A stretch of DNA of 64,000 nucleotides from Litoreibacter arenae DSM 19593 (lineage in GTDB: Bacteria > Pseudomonadota > Alphaproteobacteria > Rhodobacterales > Rhodobacteraceae), in assembly GCF_000442275.2 (NCBI RefSeq), contig NZ_KE557310.1, forward strand, positions 307,933 through 371,932. The letters run 5' to 3'. The position numbers and the translations under genes were made by a program. Of this stretch, positions 1 to 8,120 are shown piece by piece. Position 1 is the first letter of the stretch, and each line of letters begins with the position of its first letter. Below the pieces are notes generated by a model, which was not told where the DNA came from, searched no databases, and worked only from the letters and a program-made list of their open reading frames with translations.

Positions 1-960
1 CCCGACGGAGACATTGCCGTGCTCAACGCCGCTGGCGACATGGACCTGAGCTTTGCCGCGCCGGAACGTATGCACCTGAGCCAGAGCTTCTATCCCGACC
101 ACACAGCCCTGACCTCGCGCGGGTTTTCGGTGTCGGTGAAGCCTGCGCAACCCGCTGCTGCCAGCCTCGTGCTGTGCCACCGATCCAAACCGGCGACATT
201 CGATCTGATCGCCCGCGCGGCCGAATTGACCGCGGCGGGTGGCATCGTCGCCGTTGAAGGCGCGAAAACCGATGGCGTGGAATCGGTGCTGAAAGCTGTG
301 CGTGCGCGGTTTGACGGCGTGGAGGTCTACTCCAAAGCCCATGGCAAGCTGTTCTGGTTCCCCCGACCCGACACCCTGCCCGACCTGTTCGACTGGCAGG
401 CCAAGCCCATCACCATCGATGGCGGTTTCACCACCTATCCCGGCGTGTTCTCGTCCGATGGCATCGACAAAGGCTCCGCCCTGCTGGCGCAGCACCTGCC
501 GGATTTCAAGGGCCCCGTAGCCGATCTTGGCGCGGGCTGGGGGTATCTGGCACGCAAGATTCTAAGCTCCGAAGGCGTCACCACCCTCGATCTGATCGAG
601 GCAGACCACCACGCGCTGGAAGCCGCCAAGCTGAACATCTCGGACGCACGCGCAGCATTCCATTGGGGCGACGTGACTTATCACACCGGTAAGAACTACG
701 CCGCGGTGGTGTCGAACCCGCCCTTCCATCTGGGCCGCAAACCCGCGCCGGAGCTTGGCCAGATGTTTATCCGCCGCGCCGCGGACATGCTGATGCCAAA
801 AGGTCAATTCTGGATGGTTGCAAACCGCAACCTGCCCTACGAGCAGACTCTGAACGAGCGGTTCGGACAGGTCGACACCATTGCTCAGACCGCAGGTTTC
901 AAGGTGATCTGCGCCCGTCGCCCTCTCAGCCTGTCACAAGCCGCACGCACCAAACGCTAA
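1..960 (+). CDS. Class I SAM-dependent methyltransferase, RsmC-like (16S rRNA guanine-N2), 5' end cut by window
   Basis: The reading frame is open from the first base, so the gene begins upstream; the GTG at 19 is probably internal. The protein has the two-part layout of RsmC/RlmG enzymes: a degenerate N-terminal methyltransferase-like half and a C-terminal catalytic half. A glycine-rich SAM-binding loop (VADLGAGWGYLA) lies near residue 175 of the visible part, and the NPPF-H motif (VVSNPPFHLG), which positions the target guanine amino group, lies near residue 238. Family knowledge says such enzymes methylate a guanine of small-subunit rRNA using S-adenosylmethionine in the cytosol. The exact target base cannot be told from sequence alone. 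The SDR gene follows 19 bases downstream on the same strand, so the two are probably co-transcribed. Confidence 0.85.
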   Translation, partial: PDGDIAVLNAAGDMDLSFAAPERMHLSQSFYPDHTALTSRGFSVSVKPAQPAAASLVLCHRSKPATFDLIARAAELTAAGGIVAVEGAKTDGVESVLKAVRARFDGVEVYSKAHGKLFWFPRPDTLPDLFDWQAKPITIDGGFTTYPGVFSSDGIDKGSALLAQHLPDFKGPVADLGAGWGYLARKILSSEGVTTLDLIEADHHALEAAKLNISDARAAFHWGDVTYHTGKNYAAVVSNPPFHLGRKPAPELGQMFIRRAADMLMPKGQFWMVANRNLPYEQTLNERFGQVDTIAQTAGFKVICARRPLSLSQAARTKR

Positions 961-979
961 CCCAACCGGAGGCATTTTC

Positions 980-1786
980 ATGTCGTTTTCCATTGCAGGC
1001 AAAACCGCCATTATCACCGGCGCCGCAAACGGGGTGGGCCTTGCCATCGCCCGCAAGTTCATCGACGAAGGCGCCAACGTCATGCTGGCCGACCGTGACG
1101 AGGAGCATCTGCGCGCCGAAATGGGCGATGCCGCAACCGACGACGGCCCCGTGCGCATCTTTTCCTGCGACCTGCGTGAAAAGCTCAGTCAGGCCAACCT
1201 GCTATCCGCCACCATCGACGCGTTTGACCGCGTGGACATCCTGATAAACGCCTCGCGTCAGGTCATGCCGACAGACCCTATGGATGATGAGGATGACTCG
1301 GTCGAGCAGCTGTTGCAGCAAAACCTGATGTCCGGTCTGCGCCTGAGCCAGCTGATCGCCAAACGCATGATCAAGCAATCCGAAGGCGCCGAGGAGGGCG
1401 AGGTCGCGGGCTCCATCGTCAACCTGTCGTCAATCGCCGCACGCCGCTCGCGGCCCGGGCTCATGGGCTATTCGATCTCCTGCGCAGCGCTTGACCAAAT
1501 GACCCGCACCATGGCCATCGCACTGGCCCCTCACCGAATCCGCGTGAACGCGGTCGCCTTCGGCTCGGTGATGAGCGCCAGTCTGAAGACGTCACTCAAG
1601 GAGACGGAAGACCTGCGCGACGACATTATCGAACACACACCCCTAGGACGCATCGCCCCCGCCACAGAGGTGGCAGACGCAGTGCAATTCCTCTGCTCCC
1701 CCGGTGCCAGCTTCATCACCGGCGAGATCATGACCGTCGACGGCGGCCGCGCCCTGCTCGACCCCGTCGGTACCACTGCGCACTGA
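980..1786 (+). CDS. SDR-family protein with altered active site (YxxxK lysine replaced by cysteine)
   Basis: This 268-residue protein has a Rossmann fold of the classical short-chain dehydrogenase type. The dinucleotide-binding loop TGAANGVG is at residues 13-20, the family asparagine near N115 and serines at 150-151. The C-terminal VNAVAFGSV and TVDGGRA segments are typical. The catalytic Tyr164 is present, but the lysine expected four residues later is Cys168 (YSISC), and the usual NNAG motif reads NASR (residues 90-93). Lysine normally lowers the tyrosine pKa and binds the nicotinamide ribose, so ordinary oxidoreductase activity is doubtful. A strong ribosome site (CGGAGG, 967-972) supports this start. 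The substrate is unknown. The gene is probably co-transcribed with the upstream methyltransferase. Confidence 0.85.
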   Translation: MSFSIAGKTAIITGAANGVGLAIARKFIDEGANVMLADRDEEHLRAEMGDAATDDGPVRIFSCDLREKLSQANLLSATIDAFDRVDILINASRQVMPTDPMDDEDDSVEQLLQQNLMSGLRLSQLIAKRMIKQSEGAEEGEVAGSIVNLSSIAARRSRPGLMGYSISCAALDQMTRTMAIALAPHRIRVNAVAFGSVMSASLKTSLKETEDLRDDIIEHTPLGRIAPATEVADAVQFLCSPGASFITGEIMTVDGGRALLDPVGTTAH

Positions 1787-1793
1787 CCCACGA

Positions 1794-1821
1794 CTTCTTT
1801 TTTCCGAAAATACCTCGGGGG
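1794..1821 (+). repeat. Short intergenic repeat, copy A
   Basis: This 28-base element starts CTTCTTTTTTCC and ends ACCTCGGGGG. It matches copy B at 45893-45921 at 27 of 28 positions, and copy C at 33667-33693 is a diverged relative in the opposite orientation. It lies between the convergent 3' ends of the SDR gene and cpdB. Similar sequences recur between genes in many Rhodobacteraceae genomes (remembered, not searched). The function is unknown; the position suggests a role at transcript ends or a mobile repeat origin. Confidence 0.6.
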
Positions 1822-1909
1822 TCGCTCTTGTCGCGCCATTGGTCCGAGTGACAATGGCGACGGCAGAGCCCCAACAAAACATCGCGTGCGCCGTAGGCGC
1901 TCAATCAGG

Positions 1910-3868
1910 TCAAAGCGTGATACGGAAGCGCGCAAACCCGTCTGGTCCATCCCCCGCAGGCTCGATCTCCACGCTGGTCACGTCACCGAGATACTTGCTC
2001 GCCGCAGGCCCGGTATCGAACAGCACCGACGCACCGTCCAAGGGCGCAAATGTCCAGTTGGCATCCGCGCGGGGGCTGACGGTCCCTTGCTCCACGATAT
2101 AGCGCACGATCACGTCGCGGTTGGTGTCCGGCCCCTCGAACACAATCGTGTCGCCCGTGCCGGGGAAGTCGCCGCCGCCGGACGCGCGGTAGTTGTTCGT
2201 GGCAATGATGAACTCTTGTTCGGGATCAATCGGCGCGCCCTCATATGTCAGGTTCACGATGCGGTTCGCGTCGGGGTTCAGCGGCTCCCCCTTCGCTGTG
2301 AACTTCGACGGCTGCGACAGGTCGATTTGGTATTCTACCCCGTCGATCACATCGAAATTGTAGCTTGGGAACTCCGGGTTCAGCAGCACCTGATCCGGCT
2401 GCCCCGGCTCCACCTGATTGAACATCCCCGCAGAGCGTTCCAGCCAGTCCTTTACCTGAGCGCCAGTCACCCGCACAGCGCGGATCGTGTTGGGATACAG
2501 ATACAGATCCGCCACGTTCTTGATCGCCACATCCCCCACCGGCACGTCGGTGAAATACTCAGGCCCGCCACGACCACCTGCCTTGAACGGTGCCGCTGCC
2601 GACAGGATCGGCAGGCCCTCGTGCTCGGTCCCTGTCAGCTGATCTTCAATATACCAAACCTGCGCGTTCGATACGATCTGCACCGACGGGTCATCCGCGA
2701 CCAAGGCAAAGTAGCTGTGCAACGCGGCGTCGGTCTTGCCCACCGCACGGCGCACATAGGCCAGCGTTTCCTCGTGCTCCTTTGCGACGGAGGCCAGCAC
2801 CGCCTCGTCGCTTTCGACCAGCGCGGTAACTGATCGGTCCTCGTTGCGCTGCGAGATAGGCCGCGCCTCGGACATGTGAGAGACGATCTTCCACTCGTTG
2901 CCCGACCGCTCCAGCATCAGGTCGATCACCCCAAGGTGCGACCCCCAGAAGCCGCCCATCGTGGCGGGTTTGCCGTGTAGCGTGCCTTTCTCGGCATCAA
3001 CGCCTGCAAACTCCTCGTATTTCGGCCCCGGGAAAACCAGGTGGCTATGCCCCGTCATGATCGCGTCGATCCCGTCGACCATCGCCAGCGGCACGGATGC
3101 GTTCTCCATCCCGTCCGAATGATCCGCCGATCCGATACCGGAGTGGCTGAGTGCGATGATAATATCGGCTCCCTGCTCCTTCATCATCGGCACATAGGCC
3201 TTGGCGGTATCGACAATGTCGCGCGCCTGCACGTTGCCTTCCAGATGTTTGCGGTCCCAGTTCATCACCTGCGGCGGCACGAAACCGATGAAGCCGACCT
3301 TGATCGGGTGACTGTTGCCCTCACCATCCGTCACAGTCCTGTCCAGAATGACAAAAGGCGGCAGCAGGGTTTTGTCCTTGGTCGGGTCCGCCCCCATTTC
3401 CTTGACGATGTTCGCCGACACCACGGGGAAGTCTGCGCCTGCCAGCGCTTTCGTCAGGAACTCCAGCCCGTAGTTGAATTCATGGTTGCCCAAGGTCGAC
3501 GCGTCGAACCCGACCGTGTTCATCGCCTGAATGACCGGGTGCATGTCGCCGTCCTTCATCCCGCGCTCATAGGCGATGTAGTCGCCCATGGGGTTGCCCT
3601 GGAGGAAGTCGCCATTGTCGATCAGCATGGAATTCGTCGCCTCCGCTCGGATATCCCCGATGATCGAGGCGGTGCGGGCCAGACCCACTGTGTCGATAGG
3701 TTTGTCGGCGTAGTAGTCGTAGGGATAGACATGTACATGCAGGTCGGTCGTCTCCATGATCCGCAAATGCGCCTGATTGGCAGCAGCACGGGCCGAGAAC
3801 GGATGCACGGCGATCAGCGCGGCGGTCCCCATCAGAAAATGGCGGCGGTCGAGTGTCAGCTTGGTCAT
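1910..3868 (-). CDS. cpdB: Bifunctional 2',3'-cyclic-nucleotide 2'-phosphodiesterase/3'-nucleotidase, periplasmic
   Basis: This 652-residue metallophosphoesterase hydrolyses 2',3'-cyclic nucleotides and then 3'-nucleotides, salvaging phosphate and nucleosides from RNA breakdown in the periplasm. The N-terminus carries a twin-arginine-like signal ([11 protein letters not shown]) followed by a hydrophobic stretch. Metal-site motifs are visible: the D-x-H of [13 protein letters not shown] near residue 45, GNHEFNYGL near residue 140 and [11 protein letters not shown] near residue 280. The C-terminal 5'-nucleotidase domain follows. The start was set at 3868, behind a GGGGGAAT ribosome site, rather than at the longer frame opening at 3922. 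The gene stands alone on the minus strand; the RNase T2 about 1 kb away would supply its substrate class. Confidence 0.93.
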   Translation of the reverse strand: MTKLTLDRRHFLMGTAALIAVHPFSARAAANQAHLRIMETTDLHVHVYPYDYYADKPIDTVGLARTASIIGDIRAEATNSMLIDNGDFLQGNPMGDYIAYERGMKDGDMHPVIQAMNTVGFDASTLGNHEFNYGLEFLTKALAGADFPVVSANIVKEMGADPTKDKTLLPPFVILDRTVTDGEGNSHPIKVGFIGFVPPQVMNWDRKHLEGNVQARDIVDTAKAYVPMMKEQGADIIIALSHSGIGSADHSDGMENASVPLAMVDGIDAIMTGHSHLVFPGPKYEEFAGVDAEKGTLHGKPATMGGFWGSHLGVIDLMLERSGNEWKIVSHMSEARPISQRNEDRSVTALVESDEAVLASVAKEHEETLAYVRRAVGKTDAALHSYFALVADDPSVQIVSNAQVWYIEDQLTGTEHEGLPILSAAAPFKAGGRGGPEYFTDVPVGDVAIKNVADLYLYPNTIRAVRVTGAQVKDWLERSAGMFNQVEPGQPDQVLLNPEFPSYNFDVIDGVEYQIDLSQPSKFTAKGEPLNPDANRIVNLTYEGAPIDPEQEFIIATNNYRASGGGDFPGTGDTIVFEGPDTNRDVIVRYIVEQGTVSPRADANWTFAPLDGASVLFDTGPAASKYLGDVTSVEIEPAGDGPDGFARFRITL

Positions 3869-3960
3869 GTGAATTCCCCCTATGTGATGGCTTGATTTGG
3901 CAACGGATTGCCTGAGTCTCACAACAGTTTTATCACATCGCCCTCTGAATCGCCCTCATT

Positions 3961-3994
3961 CAAAGAAAACGCCGCCACCCAGAAGGGCAGCGGC
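3961..3994 (-). terminator. Rho-independent terminator of trcR
   Basis: Read on the minus strand, a 10-base-pair stem (two G-U pairs) with a four-base loop at 3971-3994 is followed by GTTTTCTTTG. It begins 26 bases after the trcR stop codon. Confidence 0.75.
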
Positions 3995-4020
3995 GCGTGT
4001 ATCAGCAACTGTAAACCGGC

Positions 4021-4773
4021 TTAATCGTCGTCTTCATCCGCGCTCGGCGCGTCGGGCAGGTTGAACAGGTTGTCGGCATCGACCAACAGGTTGTCATCCT
4101 CTTCCTCGTCGTCGTCATTGCCTGACAGGGTAAAAGTCTCCAGTCCCGAAATCGCAGTCGGCAACGCGGGCTCTTCTTCGGCACCCAGAGACTGCTCGGT
4201 CGATACCAGTTTGCGGCGCTCTTCATCCGTCAAAGCGGTGCCCTCTTTCAAGCGTTTGGCGTTGGCCTTCTGAACCGCCGCATCCAGTTCGGATTGCTTA
4301 CACAGGCCCAAGGCGACCGGGTCAATTGGCTGGATGTTCTGGATGTTCCAGTGGGTGCGCTCGCGGATTGCGTTGATCGTTGGCTTGGTGGTGCCGACCA
4401 GTTTGGAGATCTGGCCGTCCGACAGCTCAGGGTGGAACTTCACCAGCCACAGGATCGACGCGGGGCGGTCCTGACGCTTCGACAGCGGCGTGTAGCGCGG
4501 GCCACGACGGACTTCCTCGCCCTCGGCGGCGGCGTTGTATTTCAGTTTCAGGCGGTACTTGCGGTCGTTCTCGGCTTTGTCGATCTCGTCCTGCGTCAGC
4601 TGGTTGTTGGCAATCGGGTCGAACCCTTTCACGCCAGCGGCGACGTCGCCGTCGGCGATGCCTTGAACTTCCAATTCGTGCAGGCCGCAGAACTCGGCGA
4701 TCTGCGGGAAGGTCAGTGTCGTGTTGTCCACCAGCCAGACAGCGGTGGCCTTTGCCATAATGGGTAGCGCCAT
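4021..4773 (-). CDS. trcR: Cell-cycle transcriptional regulator TrcR (DUF1013)
   Basis: This 250-residue protein matches the alphaproteobacterial DUF1013/TrcR family. TrcR is described as a regulator tied to the CtrA-controlled cell cycle, acting in the cytoplasm with RNA polymerase and DNA. The N-terminal region (MALPIMAKATAVWLVDNT) and the PQIAEFCGLHELEVQGIADG segment are characteristic, and a second helix-turn-helix-like segment (LSDGQISKLVGTTKPTINAI) sits near residue 125. The C-terminal 40 residues are very acidic, ending SADEDDD. The start at 4773 has a GGAGAGAG ribosome site; the longer open frame to 4920 runs into the divergent RNase gene. The gene is transcribed alone and ends at a clear terminator. 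Two CtrA-type sites occur elsewhere in this window. Confidence 0.9.
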   Translation of the reverse strand: MALPIMAKATAVWLVDNTTLTFPQIAEFCGLHELEVQGIADGDVAAGVKGFDPIANNQLTQDEIDKAENDRKYRLKLKYNAAAEGEEVRRGPRYTPLSKRQDRPASILWLVKFHPELSDGQISKLVGTTKPTINAIRERTHWNIQNIQPIDPVALGLCKQSELDAAVQKANAKRLKEGTALTDEERRKLVSTEQSLGAEEEPALPTAISGLETFTLSGNDDDEEEDDNLLVDADNLFNLPDAPSADEDDD

Positions 4774-4912
4774 ATTCTCTCTCCTACTTGCCGCATCAGC
4801 GGACACAACTTTCCCGTCACCCGGCTCAGGGGCTGTCCCGATTGGAACAAGTTCGTGGTGTTGGGGAACTTGGGGGTTATATAGGGGCGGTTTTGTCATA
4901 GGGGAAGAGAAA

Positions 4913-5545
4913 ATGCGCATTCTGTTGATCGGTCTGCTGATCTGGGCTGCCCCCCTGTGGGCCGAGGGCGAACGCGCCGGTGACTTTGACTACTACGTGC
5001 TGTCGCTCAGTTGGTCGCCCAACTGGTGCGCACTGGAAGGCGATGCCCGCGATGCGGATCAATGCGACGACCGGCATGACTACGGCTGGACCCTGCACGG
5101 ATTGTGGCCGCAAAACGATCACGGATGGCCGTCCTATTGCAGAACTCCGCACCGTGATCCGTCCCGCAGCCAAACCAACGCGATGGCTGATATAATGGGC
5201 TCTGGCGGGCTGGCGTGGCACCAATGGAAAAAGCACGGGCGTTGTTCGGGGCTGTCGGCAGAGCAGTATTTTGCGGCGTCGCGAAGGGCCTACAGCGCAA
5301 TAAATCGGCCGGACGTTTTCCGAAAACTCACGGCGCCAGTCAAACTTCCGGCATCCGTTGTCGAAGAGGCCTTCTTGCAGGAAAACTCGAATCTGTCGGG
5401 GAATATGATTACGGTGACATGCAAAAAACGCCGTATCCAAGAGATTCGCGTGTGCCTATCCAAGGACCTGACCCCTCGAATCTGTGGAAATGGCGCGTTT
5501 AGCGACTGTGCGCTCACTGACGCCTTGTTCGATCCAGTCCGCTGA
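4913..5545 (+). CDS. Secreted ribonuclease T2 family protein
   Basis: This 210-residue endoribonuclease belongs to the T2/S-like family, which cleaves RNA through 2',3'-cyclic intermediates in the periplasm or outside the cell. The start at 4913 gives a signal peptide (MRILLIGLLIWAAPLWAEG); upstream in-frame sequence overlaps trcR and its promoter region. Both catalytic boxes are visible: CAS-1 as LHGLWPQND near residue 62 and CAS-2 as WHQWKKHGRCSG near residue 103. Several cysteines suggest disulfides. It is monocistronic. Its cyclic-nucleotide products are the substrates of the CpdB enzyme encoded nearby, so the two plausibly act in sequence on environmental RNA. Confidence 0.9.
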   Translation: MRILLIGLLIWAAPLWAEGERAGDFDYYVLSLSWSPNWCALEGDARDADQCDDRHDYGWTLHGLWPQNDHGWPSYCRTPHRDPSRSQTNAMADIMGSGGLAWHQWKKHGRCSGLSAEQYFAASRRAYSAINRPDVFRKLTAPVKLPASVVEEAFLQENSNLSGNMITVTCKKRRIQEIRVCLSKDLTPRICGNGAFSDCALTDALFDPVR

Positions 5546-5644
5546 AATGACTGATTATTTCGCCATTGCGTCAGATTCTGAAAGAAAAAGTTACGCTACG
5601 TCATCGACTTTCTCTTGAAACGACTCACCAAAGGTATGGTATTC

Positions 5645-5852
5645 CTTACTCGTTCGGTATCTCCTTCGGGGAAGGAGCGTTTGGTACGGTAAACTAAGGG
5701 TCGAGCGGAAATAGCGCTGAAATCGGCGCAACGCTGTGGCCCGACGCTTGGCGCCGCGGGCCAGCGTTGAAGACGAGTTGCGCAGCCTCTTTAAGCTGCC
5801 AGAGGGGTAAATGGTTCAGGTCGGGTCTCCCCGAGACCCGACTTTTATTTTA
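5645..5852 (+). ncRNA. Candidate structured small RNA ending in a strong terminator
   Basis: This 299-base gap (5546-5844) has no credible ORF but contains a series of hairpins on the plus strand. They are CTCCTTC/GAAGGAG at 5661-5677, a 12-base-pair stem with a two-base bulge at 5730-5768 (AACGCT-GGCCCG against CGGGCC-AGCGTT), CCTCT/AGAGG at 5786-5805, and the terminator at 5820-5852. No gene before it needs that terminator, because the RNase gene ends almost 275 bases upstream. It does not match what I know of 6S, SRP, tmRNA or RNase P. The 5' end is a guess. The T-run overlaps the stop codon of the convergent oxidoreductase gene. Confidence 0.45.
5820..5852 (+). terminator. Strong Rho-independent terminator
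   Basis: A perfect 10-base-pair stem (GTCGGGTCTC / GAGACCCGAC) with a CCC loop is followed on the plus strand by TTTTATTTTA. The T-run covers the last codon and stop of the minus-strand oxidoreductase, so on that strand the hairpin lies just past the stop but lacks a T-run. Confidence 0.85.
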
Positions 5853-6834
5853 CTCGAAGCACGATTTTCCCGATATGAGTTGAACTCTCCATCAGAGCAT
5901 GCGCCTTCGCTGCATCTTCGAGATCAAATTCGCTATCCATCACCGGGGCCATGCGTCCAGCCTCAAGCAGAGGCCATACATGCTGCTTCAGCTCTGCCGC
6001 GATTCTCGCTTTCGCAAGGTCGCTTTGCGGACGTAGCGTAGAGCCGGTGATCGTCAGTCGCCGCACCATCACATGCACGAAATTCAGCTCCACCTTCGAG
6101 CTTTGCAAAAACGCGATCTGCACTAAACGCCCGTCATCGGCCAGGGCGCGCACGTTGCGCGGCAGATAGTCCCCGCCAACCATGTCCAAAATCAGATCCG
6201 CCCCGCCTTCGGCTTTGACGGTCTCCACGAAATCCGCCTCTTTGTAGTTTATCGCCTGCTCTGCGCCCAAACTCTTGCACACGTCGCATTTCTCGTCGGT
6301 TCCAGCGGTCGTGAACACCCGTGCGCCCATGAGGCTCGCCAGCTGGATCGCCGTTGTGCCGATCCCGCTGGAGCCGCCATGTACAAGGAAGCGCTCCCCG
6401 GCCTTCAACCCGCCGCGCATCACCACGTTGGAATACACGGTGAAATAGGTCTCCGGCAGGGCCGCCGCTTGCGCCATGCTCAGACCTTTGGGCACAGGCA
6501 GGCAGTGGGCCGCCGGGGTGCGCACATATTCGGCGTACCCTCCGCCCGGAAGCAGGGCGCAAACCTCGTCGCCCACCTTCAGACCCGCGACCCCATCGCC
6601 AATGGCTGCGACTGTACCGGCCCCTTCAAGGCCCGGCAGCGGTGACGCGCTCGCAGGTGGATTGTATTTGCCCGCCCGCTGCAACGCGTCAGGCCGGTTC
6701 ACACCGGCATAGTCCAGCGCGATCAACACCTCGCCATGGCGAGGTTCCGGTACCGGCGCGGACGCGGGTTCCAAGACATCAGGTCCGCCCGCTTCGATGA
6801 TTTCCACGACACGCATCGTTTCTGGCAGCGTCAT
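5845..6834 (-). CDS. NAD(P)H-quinone oxidoreductase, zinc-independent MDR family
   Basis: This 329-residue protein belongs to the quinone oxidoreductase (PIG3/QOR-like) branch of the medium-chain dehydrogenases. It has an N-terminal GroES-like domain (YAGVNRPDALQRAGKYNPP near residue 45) and a nucleotide-binding domain with the loop HGGSSGIGTTAIQLA near residue 152. Zinc-ligand cysteines are absent, as expected for this branch. It probably reduces quinones or enones with NAD(P)H in the cytosol. It follows COQ9 with a 9-base gap on the same strand, which links it loosely to quinone metabolism. The start is supported by an AAGGAC ribosome site. Confidence 0.85.
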   Translation of the reverse strand: MTLPETMRVVEIIEAGGPDVLEPASAPVPEPRHGEVLIALDYAGVNRPDALQRAGKYNPPASASPLPGLEGAGTVAAIGDGVAGLKVGDEVCALLPGGGYAEYVRTPAAHCLPVPKGLSMAQAAALPETYFTVYSNVVMRGGLKAGERFLVHGGSSGIGTTAIQLASLMGARVFTTAGTDEKCDVCKSLGAEQAINYKEADFVETVKAEGGADLILDMVGGDYLPRNVRALADDGRLVQIAFLQSSKVELNFVHVMVRRLTITGSTLRPQSDLAKARIAAELKQHVWPLLEAGRMAPVMDSEFDLEDAAKAHALMESSTHIGKIVLRVK

Positions 6835-6843
6835 ATCAGGTCC

Positions 6844-7527
6844 TTACTTTGATTTCGTATGTCCGGGCAGGTCCGCGTCGAACCCCGACCCGGGCGCTTT
6901 GATTTGCGACAGCAGCCAGTTCGGCCCCGCCATCAGTTTGGAGGCAACAGGGTTGGCGTTCACCTGCGCCTTCACCTTTTCGAACTGCATCACGTTGTCG
7001 ATGCGCCGGTCCAGAAACTCCCACGTCGCTGCATGATCCTCGCTCTCGTCGCCCAGCCAGAACAACACGGTCGAGCCGTAAACGGCCGACAAAGTCGCAC
7101 GTTTGGTGTACCAGTTGTGGTCCTTGGACTGATCGCCCAAGGCGGTCCAGATGGCGTCCGCAGTGCCCCAAACCAGTTTCGCCCCGTCGCCCGCGTTCAT
7201 TGGAAGGGCAAACAGGGCCGTACCACGGCGCACGGCTTCCTTGTGCTCAGCGACCGCCTCGAGACGAAAACGCACGCCCGCCGCGATTCGGTCGCGAAAC
7301 CGCATCAACAACAGGTTCTCGGCTTTCAGCCGCGCCACCATCTGCGCATCGCCGCGCTTGTGGAAGGCAATCGCAAGATCCAACGCCCCACGTGGGAAAA
7401 GCGAACGGGCCAGCGCAGGATCGACGCCACTGTCCTCGATTGCGCCTTCAAAAGTCGCTTGCGACCAGCCGTCGAAGGTCACATGCGGCAGGCTTGCATC
7501 CAGAATCCTAGTCTTGGCGTCGTCCAT
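6844..7527 (-). CDS. COQ9 family protein (ubiquinone biosynthesis)
   Basis: This 227-residue protein fits the COQ9 family, also known as the rpsU-divergently transcribed family, and it is indeed divergent from rpsU here. COQ9 proteins have a TetR-like fold and a lipid-binding groove, and assist hydroxylation steps of ubiquinone synthesis at the membrane. The conserved C-terminal helix region (VYGSTVLFWLGDESEDHAATWEFLDRRI, read in parts) is clear. The start at 7527 is preceded by GGAG. The quinone oxidoreductase gene lies downstream in the same operon. Confidence 0.88.
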   Translation of the reverse strand: MDDAKTRILDASLPHVTFDGWSQATFEGAIEDSGVDPALARSLFPRGALDLAIAFHKRGDAQMVARLKAENLLLMRFRDRIAAGVRFRLEAVAEHKEAVRRGTALFALPMNAGDGAKLVWGTADAIWTALGDQSKDHNWYTKRATLSAVYGSTVLFWLGDESEDHAATWEFLDRRIDNVMQFEKVKAQVNANPVASKLMAGPNWLLSQIKAPGSGFDADLPGHTKSK

Positions 7528-7559
7528 GGCGGGCTCCTTTCAAGGGCTTGTTTCCTTGG

Positions 7560-7588
7560 TAGACAAGTTAGGGCGGCTTTGCTATATC
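7560..7588 (+). promoter_or_regulatory. Candidate sigma-70 promoter of rpsU
   Basis: TAGACA (7560-7565) and TATATC (7583-7588) are separated by 17 bases, about 50 bases before the rpsU start codon. This is one mismatch or so from each consensus box. It is sequence-only evidence. Confidence 0.5.
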
Positions 7589-7638
7589 GCCACTTCCTGC
7601 AATCTTGCAAATCTAACCTAGGAAGGTGGTGACACCAC

Positions 7639-7845
7639 ATGCAGGTAAGCGTTCGCGACAACAACGTCGATCAAGCTCTCCGCGCTCTGAAGAAGAAACT
7701 TCAGCGTGAGGGCGTTTTTCGTGAGATGAAGCTCAAGCAACATTACGAAAAGCCGTCTGTCAAGAAAGCACGCGAGAAGGCCGAGGCCATCCGCCGCTCC
7801 CGCAAGCTGGCTCGTAAAAAAGCACAGCGCGAAGGCGGTTTATAA
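7639..7845 (+). CDS. rpsU: 30S ribosomal protein S21
   Basis: This 68-residue basic protein is ribosomal protein S21, a late-assembling small-subunit protein near the mRNA exit platform. The N-terminus ([20 protein letters not shown]) is diagnostic, and the C-terminal half is rich in Lys and Arg. A good ribosome site (GGAAGGTGG) lies before the ATG, a promoter-like sequence lies at 7560-7588, and a clear terminator follows 28 bases after the stop, so it is a single-gene transcript. It is divergent from COQ9. Confidence 0.98.
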   Translation: MQVSVRDNNVDQALRALKKKLQREGVFREMKLKQHYEKPSVKKAREKAEAIRRSRKLARKKAQREGGL

Positions 7846-7872
7846 GCGTCAGTCTTTAAGCACGAAATAAGT

Positions 7873-7905
7873 AACCCCCGTAGCTTGCGCCACGGGGGTT
7901 TTTTG
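7873..7905 (+). terminator. Rho-independent terminator of rpsU
   Basis: A nine-base-pair stem (AACCCCCGT / ACGGGGGTT) with a ten-base loop is followed by TTTT. Confidence 0.9.
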
Positions 7906-7951
7906 TATTTTCCCGGTCAAAGCCGGTAAAATGACTTTTTCGACAATCGAG

Positions 7952-8014
7952 GGTGTCCGCAGGCCAGAGGCAAAAACACACCACACGGCCTGCCAGACAT
8001 ATAAATAGGACACC
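7952..8014. other. Nested inverted repeats in the rpsU/natterin-like intergenic region
   Basis: GGTGTCC (7952-7958) pairs with GGACACC (8008-8014), and the immediately following GCAGGCC (7959-7965) pairs with GGCCTGC (7987-7993). The left arm is thus a continuous 14 bases, while the right arm is interrupted by 14 AT-rich bases. No ORF or T-run terminator goes with it. It could be a structured RNA, a protein site or a processing signal. The rest of the gap to 8120 holds only the CtrA-type site. Confidence 0.4.
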
Positions 8015-8074
8015 AATCACTAAGCTACTTTTTAACCATTCCCCCCGGAACTCTTTACGCGTCGTAAGGATAAG

Positions 8075-8090
8075 TTAACGCAAGGTTAAC
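8075..8090 (+). promoter_or_regulatory. CtrA-type binding site (TTAA-N7-TTAAC)
   Basis: TTAACGCAAGGTTAAC matches the full CtrA consensus exactly. It is not obviously upstream of any gene: it sits beyond the 3' end of the natterin-like gene and past the rpsU terminator. It may drive an unrecognised short transcript or be a chance match. Confidence 0.45.
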
Positions 8091-8120
8091 AATCATGCGC
8101 GTGAAAAAGTCGTGAAACCG

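Noticed and set aside
5546..5852. tRNA, tmRNA, SRP or 6S RNA gene
   Set aside because: No cloverleaf, no CCA end, no GGAAGCAGC-type SRP core and no 6S-like closing stem could be found; kept only as an unassigned structured RNA.
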